From: Candidatus Dojkabacteria bacterium
Lineage (GTDB): Bacteria; Patescibacteriota; Dojkabacteria; SC72; WJKH01
Assembly: GCA_014729235.1 (NCBI GenBank)
Contig: WJKH01000047.1
Coordinates: 1 to 45,584, forward strand
Direction: 5' to 3'
DNA: 45,584 nucleotides
Position numbers and translations under genes: made by a program. Each line of letters opens with the position of its first letter. Position 1 is the first letter of the stretch. This document shows, piece by piece, positions 18,587 through 28,039 of this stretch. Below the pieces are notes generated by a model that worked only from the letters and a program-made list of their open reading frames with translations, had not been told where the DNA came from and searched no databases.

Positions 18587-20284
18587 ATGAAAGTCCAGGT
18601 TTTACAAGGTTTAAATCTCCAATCCCAAATCACCACAACAATAATTGAGTTTGATACAAAGCCAAGTGAACATGTAATCTCGATACTTGAACAAATTCGC
18701 GACTACCACCCTATATTTATGACCAAGTATGAAGCAACGGATAACAGCGTATACATTGAATCCAAATTACCGCACCTGTGGAAAGTAGTAGCACCAGTTC
18801 TGAACGAATTGACTACAGAAAAAATTACCCGTGAAGAAGCCGAAGATTTCATACTCACAAAAGCAATAAAATACCAGGTGTTATCAATGTCAACCATTCC
18901 GCTACTACACACCGCTCATGAACTGGGATATGAAACTACACAATTTTTTATAAGAGAGGGTCTCAAACCAAAGCCTGGATCTCTGTACAATCGGTACTAC
19001 ACAATAGGAGTCGGAAGAGGCAGCCAAATTACGGTATCGATAGCCTCCAGTCGAGATGCATATATCTCTCAAAAAACCCAGAAAGACAAGTGGCTGACTA
19101 ATACAGTAATCCCAAGACTCGGCCTACCAATAGCAAAATGGCAGGTTGTAGAATCAAAAGAGGAACTAGCCGAAGTCTTCAAGGATTTTCCAAAACCCTT
19201 TGTGCTTAAGCCAACAGGATTAGTGGGAGGTCATGGAGTAAGCATTAACATTGACACAATTGAAAAAGCTTTTCGAGCTTATGATGCCGCTGAAGCCAGC
19301 ATAAACAGAAAAGACCGACCACTCTGGCAGCGAAAGATTATGATACAGGAACAAGTAGAAAGCCATGGCGGTGAGGACTATAGAATTCTTGTAATCGACG
19401 GGAAAATGGAAATTGCCACAAAACGTGTCCCGGCTTTTGTTATGGGCGATGGCGAACACTCAATAAAAGAACTGATAAATGAGATTAACAAGGACCCGAG
19501 AAGAGATATTAAAAATCCAACGCACACCATGAAACCGATAGTGATCGACGAAATGATGCATGACTATCTCGGAGATAACAATTTAACGGTAGAGTACGTA
19601 CCTCAGAAAGATGAAAAAGTCAGAGTAAGACTACCTGCAAGTATGAGTCAGGGAGGCGTTACGCAGGACGTTACCGATCAAGTTCACCCGCAAATCAAAG
19701 CTGTTGTAGAATCTCTAGCCGCCTCTATTCATGCTTATACACTTGGCGTAGATGTAATGTGCCTGGATATCACAAAGCCACTGACACGGGAAAATGGTTC
19801 TATTATTGAGATTAATACTATGCCTGAGGCGTATCTCAATTTATACCCTACTTATGGGAAAGAGTATGCCCATGTAATGAAGACTTATATTGAAAAGCTT
19901 ATGAGAGATAACAAATGTGCAAAGATTGTAATTGCAGGTGTTCAAGATTTAGATACAGTTGCTATAGATAAAATGGTCCGAGAAAAGAATAAGTTTCACA
20001 GTGATGAAAACGTGGGCGTCTATAAATCGGGAGCAATTTACATCAACAAAGAAACGATAAACTCAGAACTAGAGACTTGGGAAGCCATTCAAGCACTAAA
20101 AATAAACGCATCTCTAGATGCTATTGTTTTGGTATACGAGGACATCGAAGAAATTGAGCAATACGGATTTGGATTTGATAATGTTGATATGCTAATAACT
20201 GGGACAAATCTTACACCTGACTTCAGTCAAAAAATAAGCCAGTACTCCAGCGAAGGTCTCATCCAAGAAATAATTGAAGTATAA
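18587..20284 (+). CDS. Cyanophycin-synthetase-like ATP-grasp ligase with degenerate truncated Mur-ligase-like C-terminus
   Basis: FVLKPTGLVGGHGVSI, LGVDVMCLDITKPL...IIEINTMPEAYL; C-term NVGVYKSGAIYINKETI...QYGFGFDNVDMLITGTNLT. Confidence 0.75.
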   Translation: MKVQVLQGLNLQSQITTTIIEFDTKPSEHVISILEQIRDYHPIFMTKYEATDNSVYIESKLPHLWKVVAPVLNELTTEKITREEAEDFILTKAIKYQVLSMSTIPLLHTAHELGYETTQFFIREGLKPKPGSLYNRYYTIGVGRGSQITVSIASSRDAYISQKTQKDKWLTNTVIPRLGLPIAKWQVVESKEELAEVFKDFPKPFVLKPTGLVGGHGVSINIDTIEKAFRAYDAAEASINRKDRPLWQRKIMIQEQVESHGGEDYRILVIDGKMEIATKRVPAFVMGDGEHSIKELINEINKDPRRDIKNPTHTMKPIVIDEMMHDYLGDNNLTVEYVPQKDEKVRVRLPASMSQGGVTQDVTDQVHPQIKAVVESLAASIHAYTLGVDVMCLDITKPLTRENGSIIEINTMPEAYLNLYPTYGKEYAHVMKTYIEKLMRDNKCAKIVIAGVQDLDTVAIDKMVREKNKFHSDENVGVYKSGAIYINKETINSELETWEAIQALKINASLDAIVLVYEDIEEIEQYGFGFDNVDMLITGTNLTPDFSQKISQYSSEGLIQEIIEV

Positions 20285-20317
20285 CCTGCTGAAAATTAAA
20301 ATGTCATTCAGGAGAAT

Positions 20318-21271
20318 ATGAATAGCCCGAAAAAATACCTAATTATTGATAAGCATCAGCGAATTCAACTTAAAACTGAGCATACATATGCCGTCAGACG
20401 CCTATTTGAAGAGATTAGCGAGGCAGGAAATACTGCTGATTTTGCATATTACGATCAGTTGGAAATAATTTACTCAGACTCTTCAATCCAAGTTAAGGCA
20501 AACAATGTCGATGTTTCACAGTATGATTTCATTGTTTTCAGAGGCCACAGGCTCGACAACGATCGCCGGTATCAAATACGAAGAATGCTAATTGATTACA
20601 TTGATTTATCAAATTCGGCTGCAGCACAAAAAACACATGTTCAAAACTCAGAGTCGATTAAGCTTCTACCCTACTACAACAAGATTTATCTCGCGACGTT
20701 CTGTGCACAAAACAACCTGCCATACTTTAAAACTTACTTCCGCCTTGATGGTGATTATGAAAACCACCAAGGACCAATTGCCAATTTTCCTATGATTGCG
20801 AAAGAATATGCCGGAGCAAATGATCTTCATCAAATCGATGGAAAACTAAAGGTTAAGAAAAATGTATTTAAAATTGACTCACCGAAAGAGTTTAATCAGA
20901 AACACTTGAAAGATCAAGACTTGGCAAATTTCTTTATTCAAGAGTTTTCACCTGCCGGCGAAGACTTCAGAATCTTTATCGCAAACGGAAAAGTAGTAGG
21001 CGGCTGGAAACGAGAGTCAAATAACAGTTTTATGACTGTAAGAAAAGGGATTTATTCGGGTTACAATCAACCTGATGATGATATGGCCAAATTAGCCATG
21101 AAAACTTCGACAGCTCTAGAAGCTAATTTTATTGCAGTTGATATCATGAGAAAAGCAGATGGCAAGCCTTATATACAGGAAATCAGCCTAAATCCAGGAT
21201 TCAAAGCTTATGAAACAAAGATATCGGGAAACAATGTCAATCTGGCTGAGATTATTGTGAATTCATTTTAA
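20318..21271 (+). CDS. RimK-type ATP-grasp ligase
   Basis: MIAKEYAGANDL, FIQEFSPAGEDFRIFIANGKVVGGWKRES, FIAVDIMRKADGKPYIQEISLNPGFKAYE. Confidence 0.85.
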   Translation: MNSPKKYLIIDKHQRIQLKTEHTYAVRRLFEEISEAGNTADFAYYDQLEIIYSDSSIQVKANNVDVSQYDFIVFRGHRLDNDRRYQIRRMLIDYIDLSNSAAAQKTHVQNSESIKLLPYYNKIYLATFCAQNNLPYFKTYFRLDGDYENHQGPIANFPMIAKEYAGANDLHQIDGKLKVKKNVFKIDSPKEFNQKHLKDQDLANFFIQEFSPAGEDFRIFIANGKVVGGWKRESNNSFMTVRKGIYSGYNQPDDDMAKLAMKTSTALEANFIAVDIMRKADGKPYIQEISLNPGFKAYETKISGNNVNLAEIIVNSF

Positions 21272-21339
21272 AGCTATCCCCACACAATCAAACGGATTTG
21301 AAAAACCGCGGGGTAAAAGCCAGGCACTGCTTAATCCTA

Positions 21340-22518
21340 TTAACCGCCGATCTGCTTGAAAACTTTTCTAAAAGCTTCTTTGCTTGGAACATACTTAGGC
21401 TTTTTGATAAGACCCTCCTCAACCCATTTCGTTTGTTTAAAATCAATTTTCCCTGCGTATAATAGCTCGTACATGTAAGGTTTCCGTTCCATCATCCGCC
21501 TCACACGTCTAAACCCCCTGAAGTAAGCATAATCTCTTGGATAAATTCCGGGTTTTGACGTATCTCCAAGTCCCCTCTTGACCCTCAATACGAGATTGAA
21601 TGAAGTTTTTGGAGGTAAAGCAACTGAAAGAGCATTGTATAAGTCACGAAAACTCATAGTCTGCCCAATTTGAATCAACCAAACTAGCAAAGCACGCTCA
21701 CGGAGATGTGAAAATCTTAGATACCCCATCATTTCTTCGTTATACATTGCTAAACCCTCTTCAATATTGAGATAAGTATTGACATTTGGTTTCGACAAAG
21801 CATGATAACCCGTTTCCAGACCATTTAAATGACGGAAGACATGAGTTCCAATCTCATGAACGATCGTTTTTTTCAAATCACTCGGTCGCTTCCGAATATT
21901 CGGGTCAACAAAGACAGACTTTTTCTTTAAACCCATTTTCACGCCATTACTTCTGATCTTCTTTGACTTCGCCAATTTCCAATCGTCCAAACCAAAAGCC
22001 TGGAATGATTTCTCAAAAACGTCTTTAATCTCTTTAAAACCAAGATACTCTTCATTTTTAACCTTCTCTGAGTTTGCTAAATTATAACTGCGCCCATGCG
22101 TCCGGATAGCTATGCAGGCATTTCGAAATAATTTATACGATGGCATTCCGAATTTATCAATAGCAATCTCTGTAAACCGCTTGTTATCACCAACAGCCGT
22201 CATTAATTCGTGTGTCTGAATTTTATCTCTGATCAACTCAACATAAAAATCTGAAATCCTTGGATCAACATCTGAAATCTCCCCAACATCCTTTATACTT
22301 TCAATTATCTCGTTATTTGAATTTTTAACTATCTCATACTTAAATTGAGGATTACATGTACTCGCCTCAAGGAACTTCTTCTTCTCTGAGGCCAGATTTA
22401 CCGGAGTAAAAACTAAACTCAATGGAAGCCGAAGTTTGTTCAAATGCCTCGTAACTTTCTCTAAAGTCATAGACTTGCTGTTCACTGTTTTTGCTTTTTT
22501 ATTCTTGATTCCAAACAT
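21340..22518 (-). CDS. DUF1704 / MATCAP-like metallopeptidase
   Basis: HEIGTHVFRHLNG (HExxxH) and NIEEGLAMYNEEMMGYL (QEGLA-type motif). Confidence 0.85.
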   Translation of the reverse strand: MFGIKNKKAKTVNSKSMTLEKVTRHLNKLRLPLSLVFTPVNLASEKKKFLEASTCNPQFKYEIVKNSNNEIIESIKDVGEISDVDPRISDFYVELIRDKIQTHELMTAVGDNKRFTEIAIDKFGMPSYKLFRNACIAIRTHGRSYNLANSEKVKNEEYLGFKEIKDVFEKSFQAFGLDDWKLAKSKKIRSNGVKMGLKKKSVFVDPNIRKRPSDLKKTIVHEIGTHVFRHLNGLETGYHALSKPNVNTYLNIEEGLAMYNEEMMGYLRFSHLRERALLVWLIQIGQTMSFRDLYNALSVALPPKTSFNLVLRVKRGLGDTSKPGIYPRDYAYFRGFRRVRRMMERKPYMYELLYAGKIDFKQTKWVEEGLIKKPKYVPSKEAFRKVFKQIGG

Positions 22519-22530
22519 ATTCCGGGTTTA

Positions 22531-22785
22531 ATAATTTAATTTGAATTAAGACATAATCCTGCATGAAAAGGCGACTAGGATTTATTGCAATAGAATTAGG
22601 TCATTGGTCCCTGCCCCTCGTTATATCTTAAACCTGCTGGCTGAGCGCGCTTTTCAACTGCAGTCTTCTTTCTTAATTCAAATTAATATTGTAATATAAT
22701 GTAGATTACGTGACAATCCTGCATAAAAAGGCGACTAGAAGTTATTGCTCTACTGATTCTGAATTTCTTAACTCACATTAAATTA
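22531..22785. repeat. MITE-like repeat, copy A (one full and one truncated internal unit)
   Basis: ATAATTTAATTTGAATTAAG at left, inverted CTTAACTCACATTAAATTAT at right; core AATCCTGCATGAAAAGGCGACTAGGATTTATTGCAATAG...TGAGCGCGCTTTTCAACTGCAGTCTT. Confidence 0.75.
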
Positions 22786-22813
22786 TCCCCACGCTACGAT
22801 TTAACTTATTATA

Positions 22814-24157
22814 TCAATATTCTTCAATTAGAAACAACCCCAGTAAAAACCAATTCCATGGTGTCATAAAAAAATCCTGAAACATATTCCCTATCAGAAT
22901 TCCGGCCAGCAGAGATATAAGCAAAGGACTTCTTTTACTGAGAGCTTTTTTCGCAAAATAAATCACGAATCCCGAAAACCACATAAATCCGACAATGCCA
23001 AGCTCAGCAAGCACTCGTATATACGCATTATGAGGTGTAGCTCCTAGAGTTTCAACATCAAAATAATCTTGGTAATAAAACGTATACGAACCAATCCCAA
23101 TGCCCAGAAAAGGAAACCTCTTAAATATTTCCAGTCCTATCTTCGCTAAAACCAGATGCTGCCTGGCTGATTCATCTTGGAGTGTTATTGCACCAATAAA
23201 CCGCTCTTTAATATTTGTTAACATGTCAAAAACGGAAACAGAAGCAAGCTTGATTGGTGACTTTTTTCTCGCGCTACTAGAACGCTTCCCTCGGTTTCTC
23301 TTGAGCCTGTACAATAACACCGCAGCCCAGTAACTAACTGTACTTACAGCCAAAACTATAAACCCTGTTCTGGATCCGCTTATAACTATCAACCCGATCG
23401 CACTTGCAAAACCAAGCAATGATAGAAAAATCTCTCCCGCTTTCCTCCACCTTTTAAAATTACCATTTCGAATAATTCTGAAATGTTCATAAGCAAAAAC
23501 AACAGCAAATCCGGCAAATATCGCTAAATAATTTGGATCTATCATTAAAGCACTTGGCCGCAAGTATAAAATTCCATCGTGCTCCAGCCGGAAAAAGGAA
23601 AGCGGCATAAATCCTCCATATGAGTCAAAAATTCGGATAAACGGATGCTCTTCTCCCCCCTGAAAATAAGTTTTGAACTGAATATACGCTATCACCAGCA
23701 TTATCAGATTGAGTAAAAATATTACCTTGTAAAAAACTTTTTGGATCTTCGGATTCCATATATGTTTCACGAAGAAAGGAATGCTAATCAGGACAGCGTA
23801 ATATGCTACTCCAATCAGCCCATGTTTCACCTTGTATGCAAAAATCGAACTAATTGTTGCACCAATCAGACTTACAATAGCGAGCTGAAAGTATTCAAAT
23901 TTTAAATATTTCCTTATAAACAAAGAAAGCTCCGAACCTAAATCTTGATATATTGCTAGAAGCTTTTTAATCACCCATTTCCTTTTCTTGTAAAGAAAAA
24001 CTGTCACTAAAAGTACATACACAGCAATCCATAAAATTTTTGTCATCAACCTATCAAATATGTCAACATGCACAGCATCCACGCCCAGTCCCACAAACGA
24101 AGACAATCTTCCTGCAACCGCAACAACGTAGAAAACTATTAATAAAGATTCAAGCAT
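22814..24157 (-). CDS. O-antigen ligase / Wzy-like polymerase membrane protein
   Basis: Multi-TM; ISGSRTGFIVLAVS; FLGIGIGSYTFYYQDYF..GATPHNAYIRVLAELGIVGF. Confidence 0.8.
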   Translation of the reverse strand: MLESLLIVFYVVAVAGRLSSFVGLGVDAVHVDIFDRLMTKILWIAVYVLLVTVFLYKKRKWVIKKLLAIYQDLGSELSLFIRKYLKFEYFQLAIVSLIGATISSIFAYKVKHGLIGVAYYAVLISIPFFVKHIWNPKIQKVFYKVIFLLNLIMLVIAYIQFKTYFQGGEEHPFIRIFDSYGGFMPLSFFRLEHDGILYLRPSALMIDPNYLAIFAGFAVVFAYEHFRIIRNGNFKRWRKAGEIFLSLLGFASAIGLIVISGSRTGFIVLAVSTVSYWAAVLLYRLKRNRGKRSSSARKKSPIKLASVSVFDMLTNIKERFIGAITLQDESARQHLVLAKIGLEIFKRFPFLGIGIGSYTFYYQDYFDVETLGATPHNAYIRVLAELGIVGFMWFSGFVIYFAKKALSKRSPLLISLLAGILIGNMFQDFFMTPWNWFLLGLFLIEEY

Positions 24158-24189
24158 TTCTTCGCAAAATCATATTAAACGTACCTGAC

Positions 24190-25200
24190 CTATCCATTGG
24201 CCCCGAGATAATTAAGAGTACCATCCGCCAGCAAATCAAGAGCAACACCAGTTCCCTTTGCAACACAATAAATTGGGTCTTCAGCAACATGAGCCGGTAC
24301 TCCAATAGCTTTAGAAAGCAAATTATCCAGATTTTTCAACTGGGCTGTCCCCCCACTCATAACCATCCCCCTATCAACTATATCAGCTGATAGCTCAGGC
24401 GGAGTTTTTTCCAACACATGCTTAATAGCCCTTATTATTTTTGACAAAGGACTTTTCAAGGCTTCAGCTATATCATTGGAGTCAATGGTAATTGCTCGAG
24501 GCATCCCGGCAGTGCTGTCTCGGCCTCTAATTTCCATTTTTTCCGGGCGCTCTACACTCAAAGCACTTCCAATTTTCATCTTTATCTGTTCAGCCATCTG
24601 TTCCCCAACCGTCATATTGTGTTTCTTTTTTAAATAAGTGATTATCGCATCGTTTAAAGCATCTCCTGCAATCCGCAAAGACTCAAATTCAACTACTCCA
24701 TTGAGAGAAATCACAGCTATCTCTGCAGTCCCTCCCCCCATATTTACAATCATATTCCCGGAAGATCTATGTATTGGTAGTCCAGCGCCAATTGCGGCAG
24801 CCAGAGGTTCAGGAATTAAGTGCACTTTTCCCGCCCCGGCATTTGAAGCCGCACGAAAAACAGCCCTCTCCTCCACTGACGTTATGCCAGCCGGTACGCT
24901 TACCACCAATTCAGGTTTTGAGAGTCGAATTGGGCCCAGCGCCTTCCCCAGAAAATACTTCAATATCGCTTCCGTCACTCTGGAATCCGCTATCACCCCA
25001 TTTCGCATAGGGCGCTTTGCAATAATGTTGTCAGGGGTTTTCCCAAGCATTGATTTTGCTTCTTGCCCTACAGCAATCACTCTGCGGCTTACGGTGTCAA
25101 TTGCAACTACAGTAGGTTCCATCAGGATAATTCCCTGTCCCTCCAAGAATACTACTGAATTAGCAGTCCCCAAATCTATTCCCATCCTTTTTCCAATCAT
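24190..25200 (-). CDS. MreB/actin-like paralogue with altered phosphate-2 motif
   Basis: MGIDLGTANSVVFLEGQGII; NMGGGTAEIAVISLNGVV replaces DIGGGTTD/E. Confidence 0.9.
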   Translation of the reverse strand: MIGKRMGIDLGTANSVVFLEGQGIILMEPTVVAIDTVSRRVIAVGQEAKSMLGKTPDNIIAKRPMRNGVIADSRVTEAILKYFLGKALGPIRLSKPELVVSVPAGITSVEERAVFRAASNAGAGKVHLIPEPLAAAIGAGLPIHRSSGNMIVNMGGGTAEIAVISLNGVVEFESLRIAGDALNDAIITYLKKKHNMTVGEQMAEQIKMKIGSALSVERPEKMEIRGRDSTAGMPRAITIDSNDIAEALKSPLSKIIRAIKHVLEKTPPELSADIVDRGMVMSGGTAQLKNLDNLLSKAIGVPAHVAEDPIYCVAKGTGVALDLLADGTLNYLGANG

Positions 25201-25387
25201 ACCGCTATTATATGTCGAGTCAGGTTTTATTGCCAGAGCTGATTACAATTTCTATTTATCATATATTAACGATCTTTTTGAATAATTCTTCCAAACCGGC
25301 AAAGCCCAACGGCCTACACATGCGTTTACTCCCAATTTAGACTGCGACATATTAAAATAGTTGTCTGGAGAAAATAAAGATCAATCG

Positions 25388-26258
25388 CTATCCCAGAAAG
25401 ACAATACCAATAAAGCAAATAATTGCACTCACTATCTTTAGTACAAGATTTGACCGATCACGCAAAAACAGAATCTCCAGCGGGATTAAAGTTATCACAA
25501 CAGCATTATTAATTGCATCAACAGACCCTACCTTTCCTCCATGATAATACGACATAAAAGTAAAACGACTGTAAATAAAGTAAGCAAGACCAGCCAAAAC
25601 AACGCTCTTTAAAAAGTTTCCGGTTACCTTCCCTGCCTTAAAGTCAGCAATTATTCGTCGCCCGGCAAAAAGTGCATTCATAAAAGCCATGCTACAATAT
25701 AAAAGCAATGAATAAACATGAGGATTGAGATCTAGAACATACTTCTTATCAAAAGTGTAACCAATCCCAAAAAGAAAGCCCCCCAGAAGTGCCAGCCAGC
25801 TATATTTACTAATCTTCCCAGTTTTCCGCAAATCTTCGAGATTAGCGATAACTATTGAGACTGTAACAAGTATCACCCAACAATCTCGCGAATTCCAAAA
25901 CTCTCATTCAAGAATATAACTCCTAGTAAAACTGTATTTAAAGAAGAAACGGACAACAAGATATTTGAAGTGTGGGGCTATTTCCTTTGTAACTTCGATA
26001 ACAGAAAGTACCAGCCCAAAAATAAATCAAACTTGAGATGCCAAAAAGCCCCCATTCAACCAGAGTCCAGCTTATTTCAAAGGGAATCCCCCAAAAAATA
26101 AGCACCAATGCTGCTAAAATCGCCATTAAAAGCCAGTTCAGCAGATTTCCTGTCTCAACAGCAGCATCCACTTCATCACTTATAGCAACTTTCTGAAAAA
26201 TCTCAGCAAGCGTAAGAGCCCCGAGAGATATCAAAACAAAGACAAACCAATTTTCCAT
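25388..26258 (-). pseudogene. EamA/DMT-type transporter split by two frameshifts
   Basis: ORFs 25938-26258 and 25388-25876 plus intermediate frame SNILLSVSSLNTVLLGVIFLNESFGIREIVG form one 10-TM protein in three frames. Confidence 0.65.
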
Positions 26259-26283
26259 AATCTCATGCTGTTAAATATTGTAA

Positions 26284-27948
26284 CTACAAAGATTGTATAA
26301 TTTCATGCTCATAGTCAATCTCTCTTTCAATAATCCGCCTATAAGTCTGAAGCTCTCGCAAATTGAAACTAAAGAAAAACCTCGCGTCTTCAATATACTT
26401 ATCGCCTGCCTCCAAACCTTCAGTTCCATTAATACTATACATGACTTTCCGCTTGAGTGAAGTCTTAAGCTTGTACTTTTTTTCAATTTGAGCTAAATGC
26501 TGATACCATCCATAATCGCTATCGTCAAGCGCCGGATAATAACCCCAACGAGAAACCTCAGGCTTCTGCACAGGATGCGCCCTAGCGATATCATTTTTGA
26601 GATCCTCCAAAATTTCAGAATACTCAGCATTATTATCATAATCACGTGTAAGCATAAACGGATAATCATAAAATCGCTCACCCGCATAATAAAAAACTGG
26701 AGGATAAAGGGTTGTAATTAATCTGCTAACATTCGACATATTCAATAAAGCAATCAACCCTACAAATGAAAAAATTATTATTTTGAAAGAACTTTTCGAA
26801 GCTTTGTTTCTAAGGTAATCAGCCAAAATTACCGAAAGGGCTACAAAGATCAGAATAATTGCTGACGTGGCAAGTACACGGATATCTTTCAGACCAAACG
26901 TTATCTGAAGTCCCAGTACTTTGTGCAACGCAAACAAATCAAGGATCAATAACAGAAACACAAAAGCGGCTGAAAGCCACCGCCTCCCCACTCCAATCTT
27001 GTACTTGATTAAATTTATTATCAAAAACCCGAGCCCAGCACTTGCAATCAGCTCCCAAAACCCCCTCTGGACGTACAAAGAAAATTCCTTAAAATTTGAT
27101 TTAATATTATAGTCAAGAGCCAGAATTTCACGTACCTGAAAATAGTCAAACAGCAAAAAAAGCATTGTACAAGCTCCCAGGACTATCGTCGCGAAAGTAA
27201 TCCAGTCTTGAGTGCTTATTCTGGTCTTGGGCCTAATTTCCATTTGTTGAGCATTCCTGAAAATAACAAACACTATATATGAAAGCGGAACCAAATACAG
27301 GTAGTTAAATATGTACCGGATAACCCGAACAATATGTTCTCTCCAATTCTCTAAGAACTCCAAAATAACAGTTCGATACTCCTCATTCACGCTGGAAAAA
27401 AGCAAGTGAAACACGGTTACAGTCAGAATGGCAACAAAAAGTGACACCACCCTATTTCTACTAAACACTTTCTGAATTTTTTCTTTCAACTCGAAATCGG
27501 CAAAAATCTTCTGAGAAAAGAACTCTTTCACCGACTTTCTTGAGAAGAACACTCTAAGATAATGCGGAAAGGCAACAACAATCGCCTTGATGTAAAGGCC
27601 CACAGATAATTCGTCACTCTTCACAGAAAGTTTAGCCAGCAAAACTGTTATTCCAAAAAGCACAGTGAGATTGCTTACTACCGTCAAGGCAAAATTACTG
27701 GTAATTGAAAGGTAAACTATCACAATTTCCGTTACAATTGAGAGAACCGTCATCCAGCCAGGGATTTTTTTAAATTGCAGCAAAACAGCACTCAACAATA
27801 CTGTGTAAAAGACTGTTGCTCCGAGATTTATTGGAGGCAAAACCCCATTCCAAGTACTTGTCAAAAAATATGTCGCAGCAACAACCATAGCTATCTGTCT
27901 CATATTTAGTTTTATTTTTAGTTTTTTCATAAATTTTGCTCTGCTCAA
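26284..27948 (-). CDS. Multi-TM membrane protein, DUF4173-like
   Basis: 554 aa, about 12 hydrophobic segments, soluble C-terminus; TTG start, ATG at 27930 possible. Confidence 0.55.
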   Translation of the reverse strand: MSRAKFMKKLKIKLNMRQIAMVVAATYFLTSTWNGVLPPINLGATVFYTVLLSAVLLQFKKIPGWMTVLSIVTEIVIVYLSITSNFALTVVSNLTVLFGITVLLAKLSVKSDELSVGLYIKAIVVAFPHYLRVFFSRKSVKEFFSQKIFADFELKEKIQKVFSRNRVVSLFVAILTVTVFHLLFSSVNEEYRTVILEFLENWREHIVRVIRYIFNYLYLVPLSYIVFVIFRNAQQMEIRPKTRISTQDWITFATIVLGACTMLFLLFDYFQVREILALDYNIKSNFKEFSLYVQRGFWELIASAGLGFLIINLIKYKIGVGRRWLSAAFVFLLLILDLFALHKVLGLQITFGLKDIRVLATSAIILIFVALSVILADYLRNKASKSSFKIIIFSFVGLIALLNMSNVSRLITTLYPPVFYYAGERFYDYPFMLTRDYDNNAEYSEILEDLKNDIARAHPVQKPEVSRWGYYPALDDSDYGWYQHLAQIEKKYKLKTSLKRKVMYSINGTEGLEAGDKYIEDARFFFSFNLRELQTYRRIIEREIDYEHEIIQSL

Positions 27949-28039
27949 CTTAAACGCTGATTTCGTTAATATATGGTACTCGCAAAAGAACCTACAAAAG
28001 CCCGTCTGGCGACATTTCTACATGATATCGACAGAAAAA

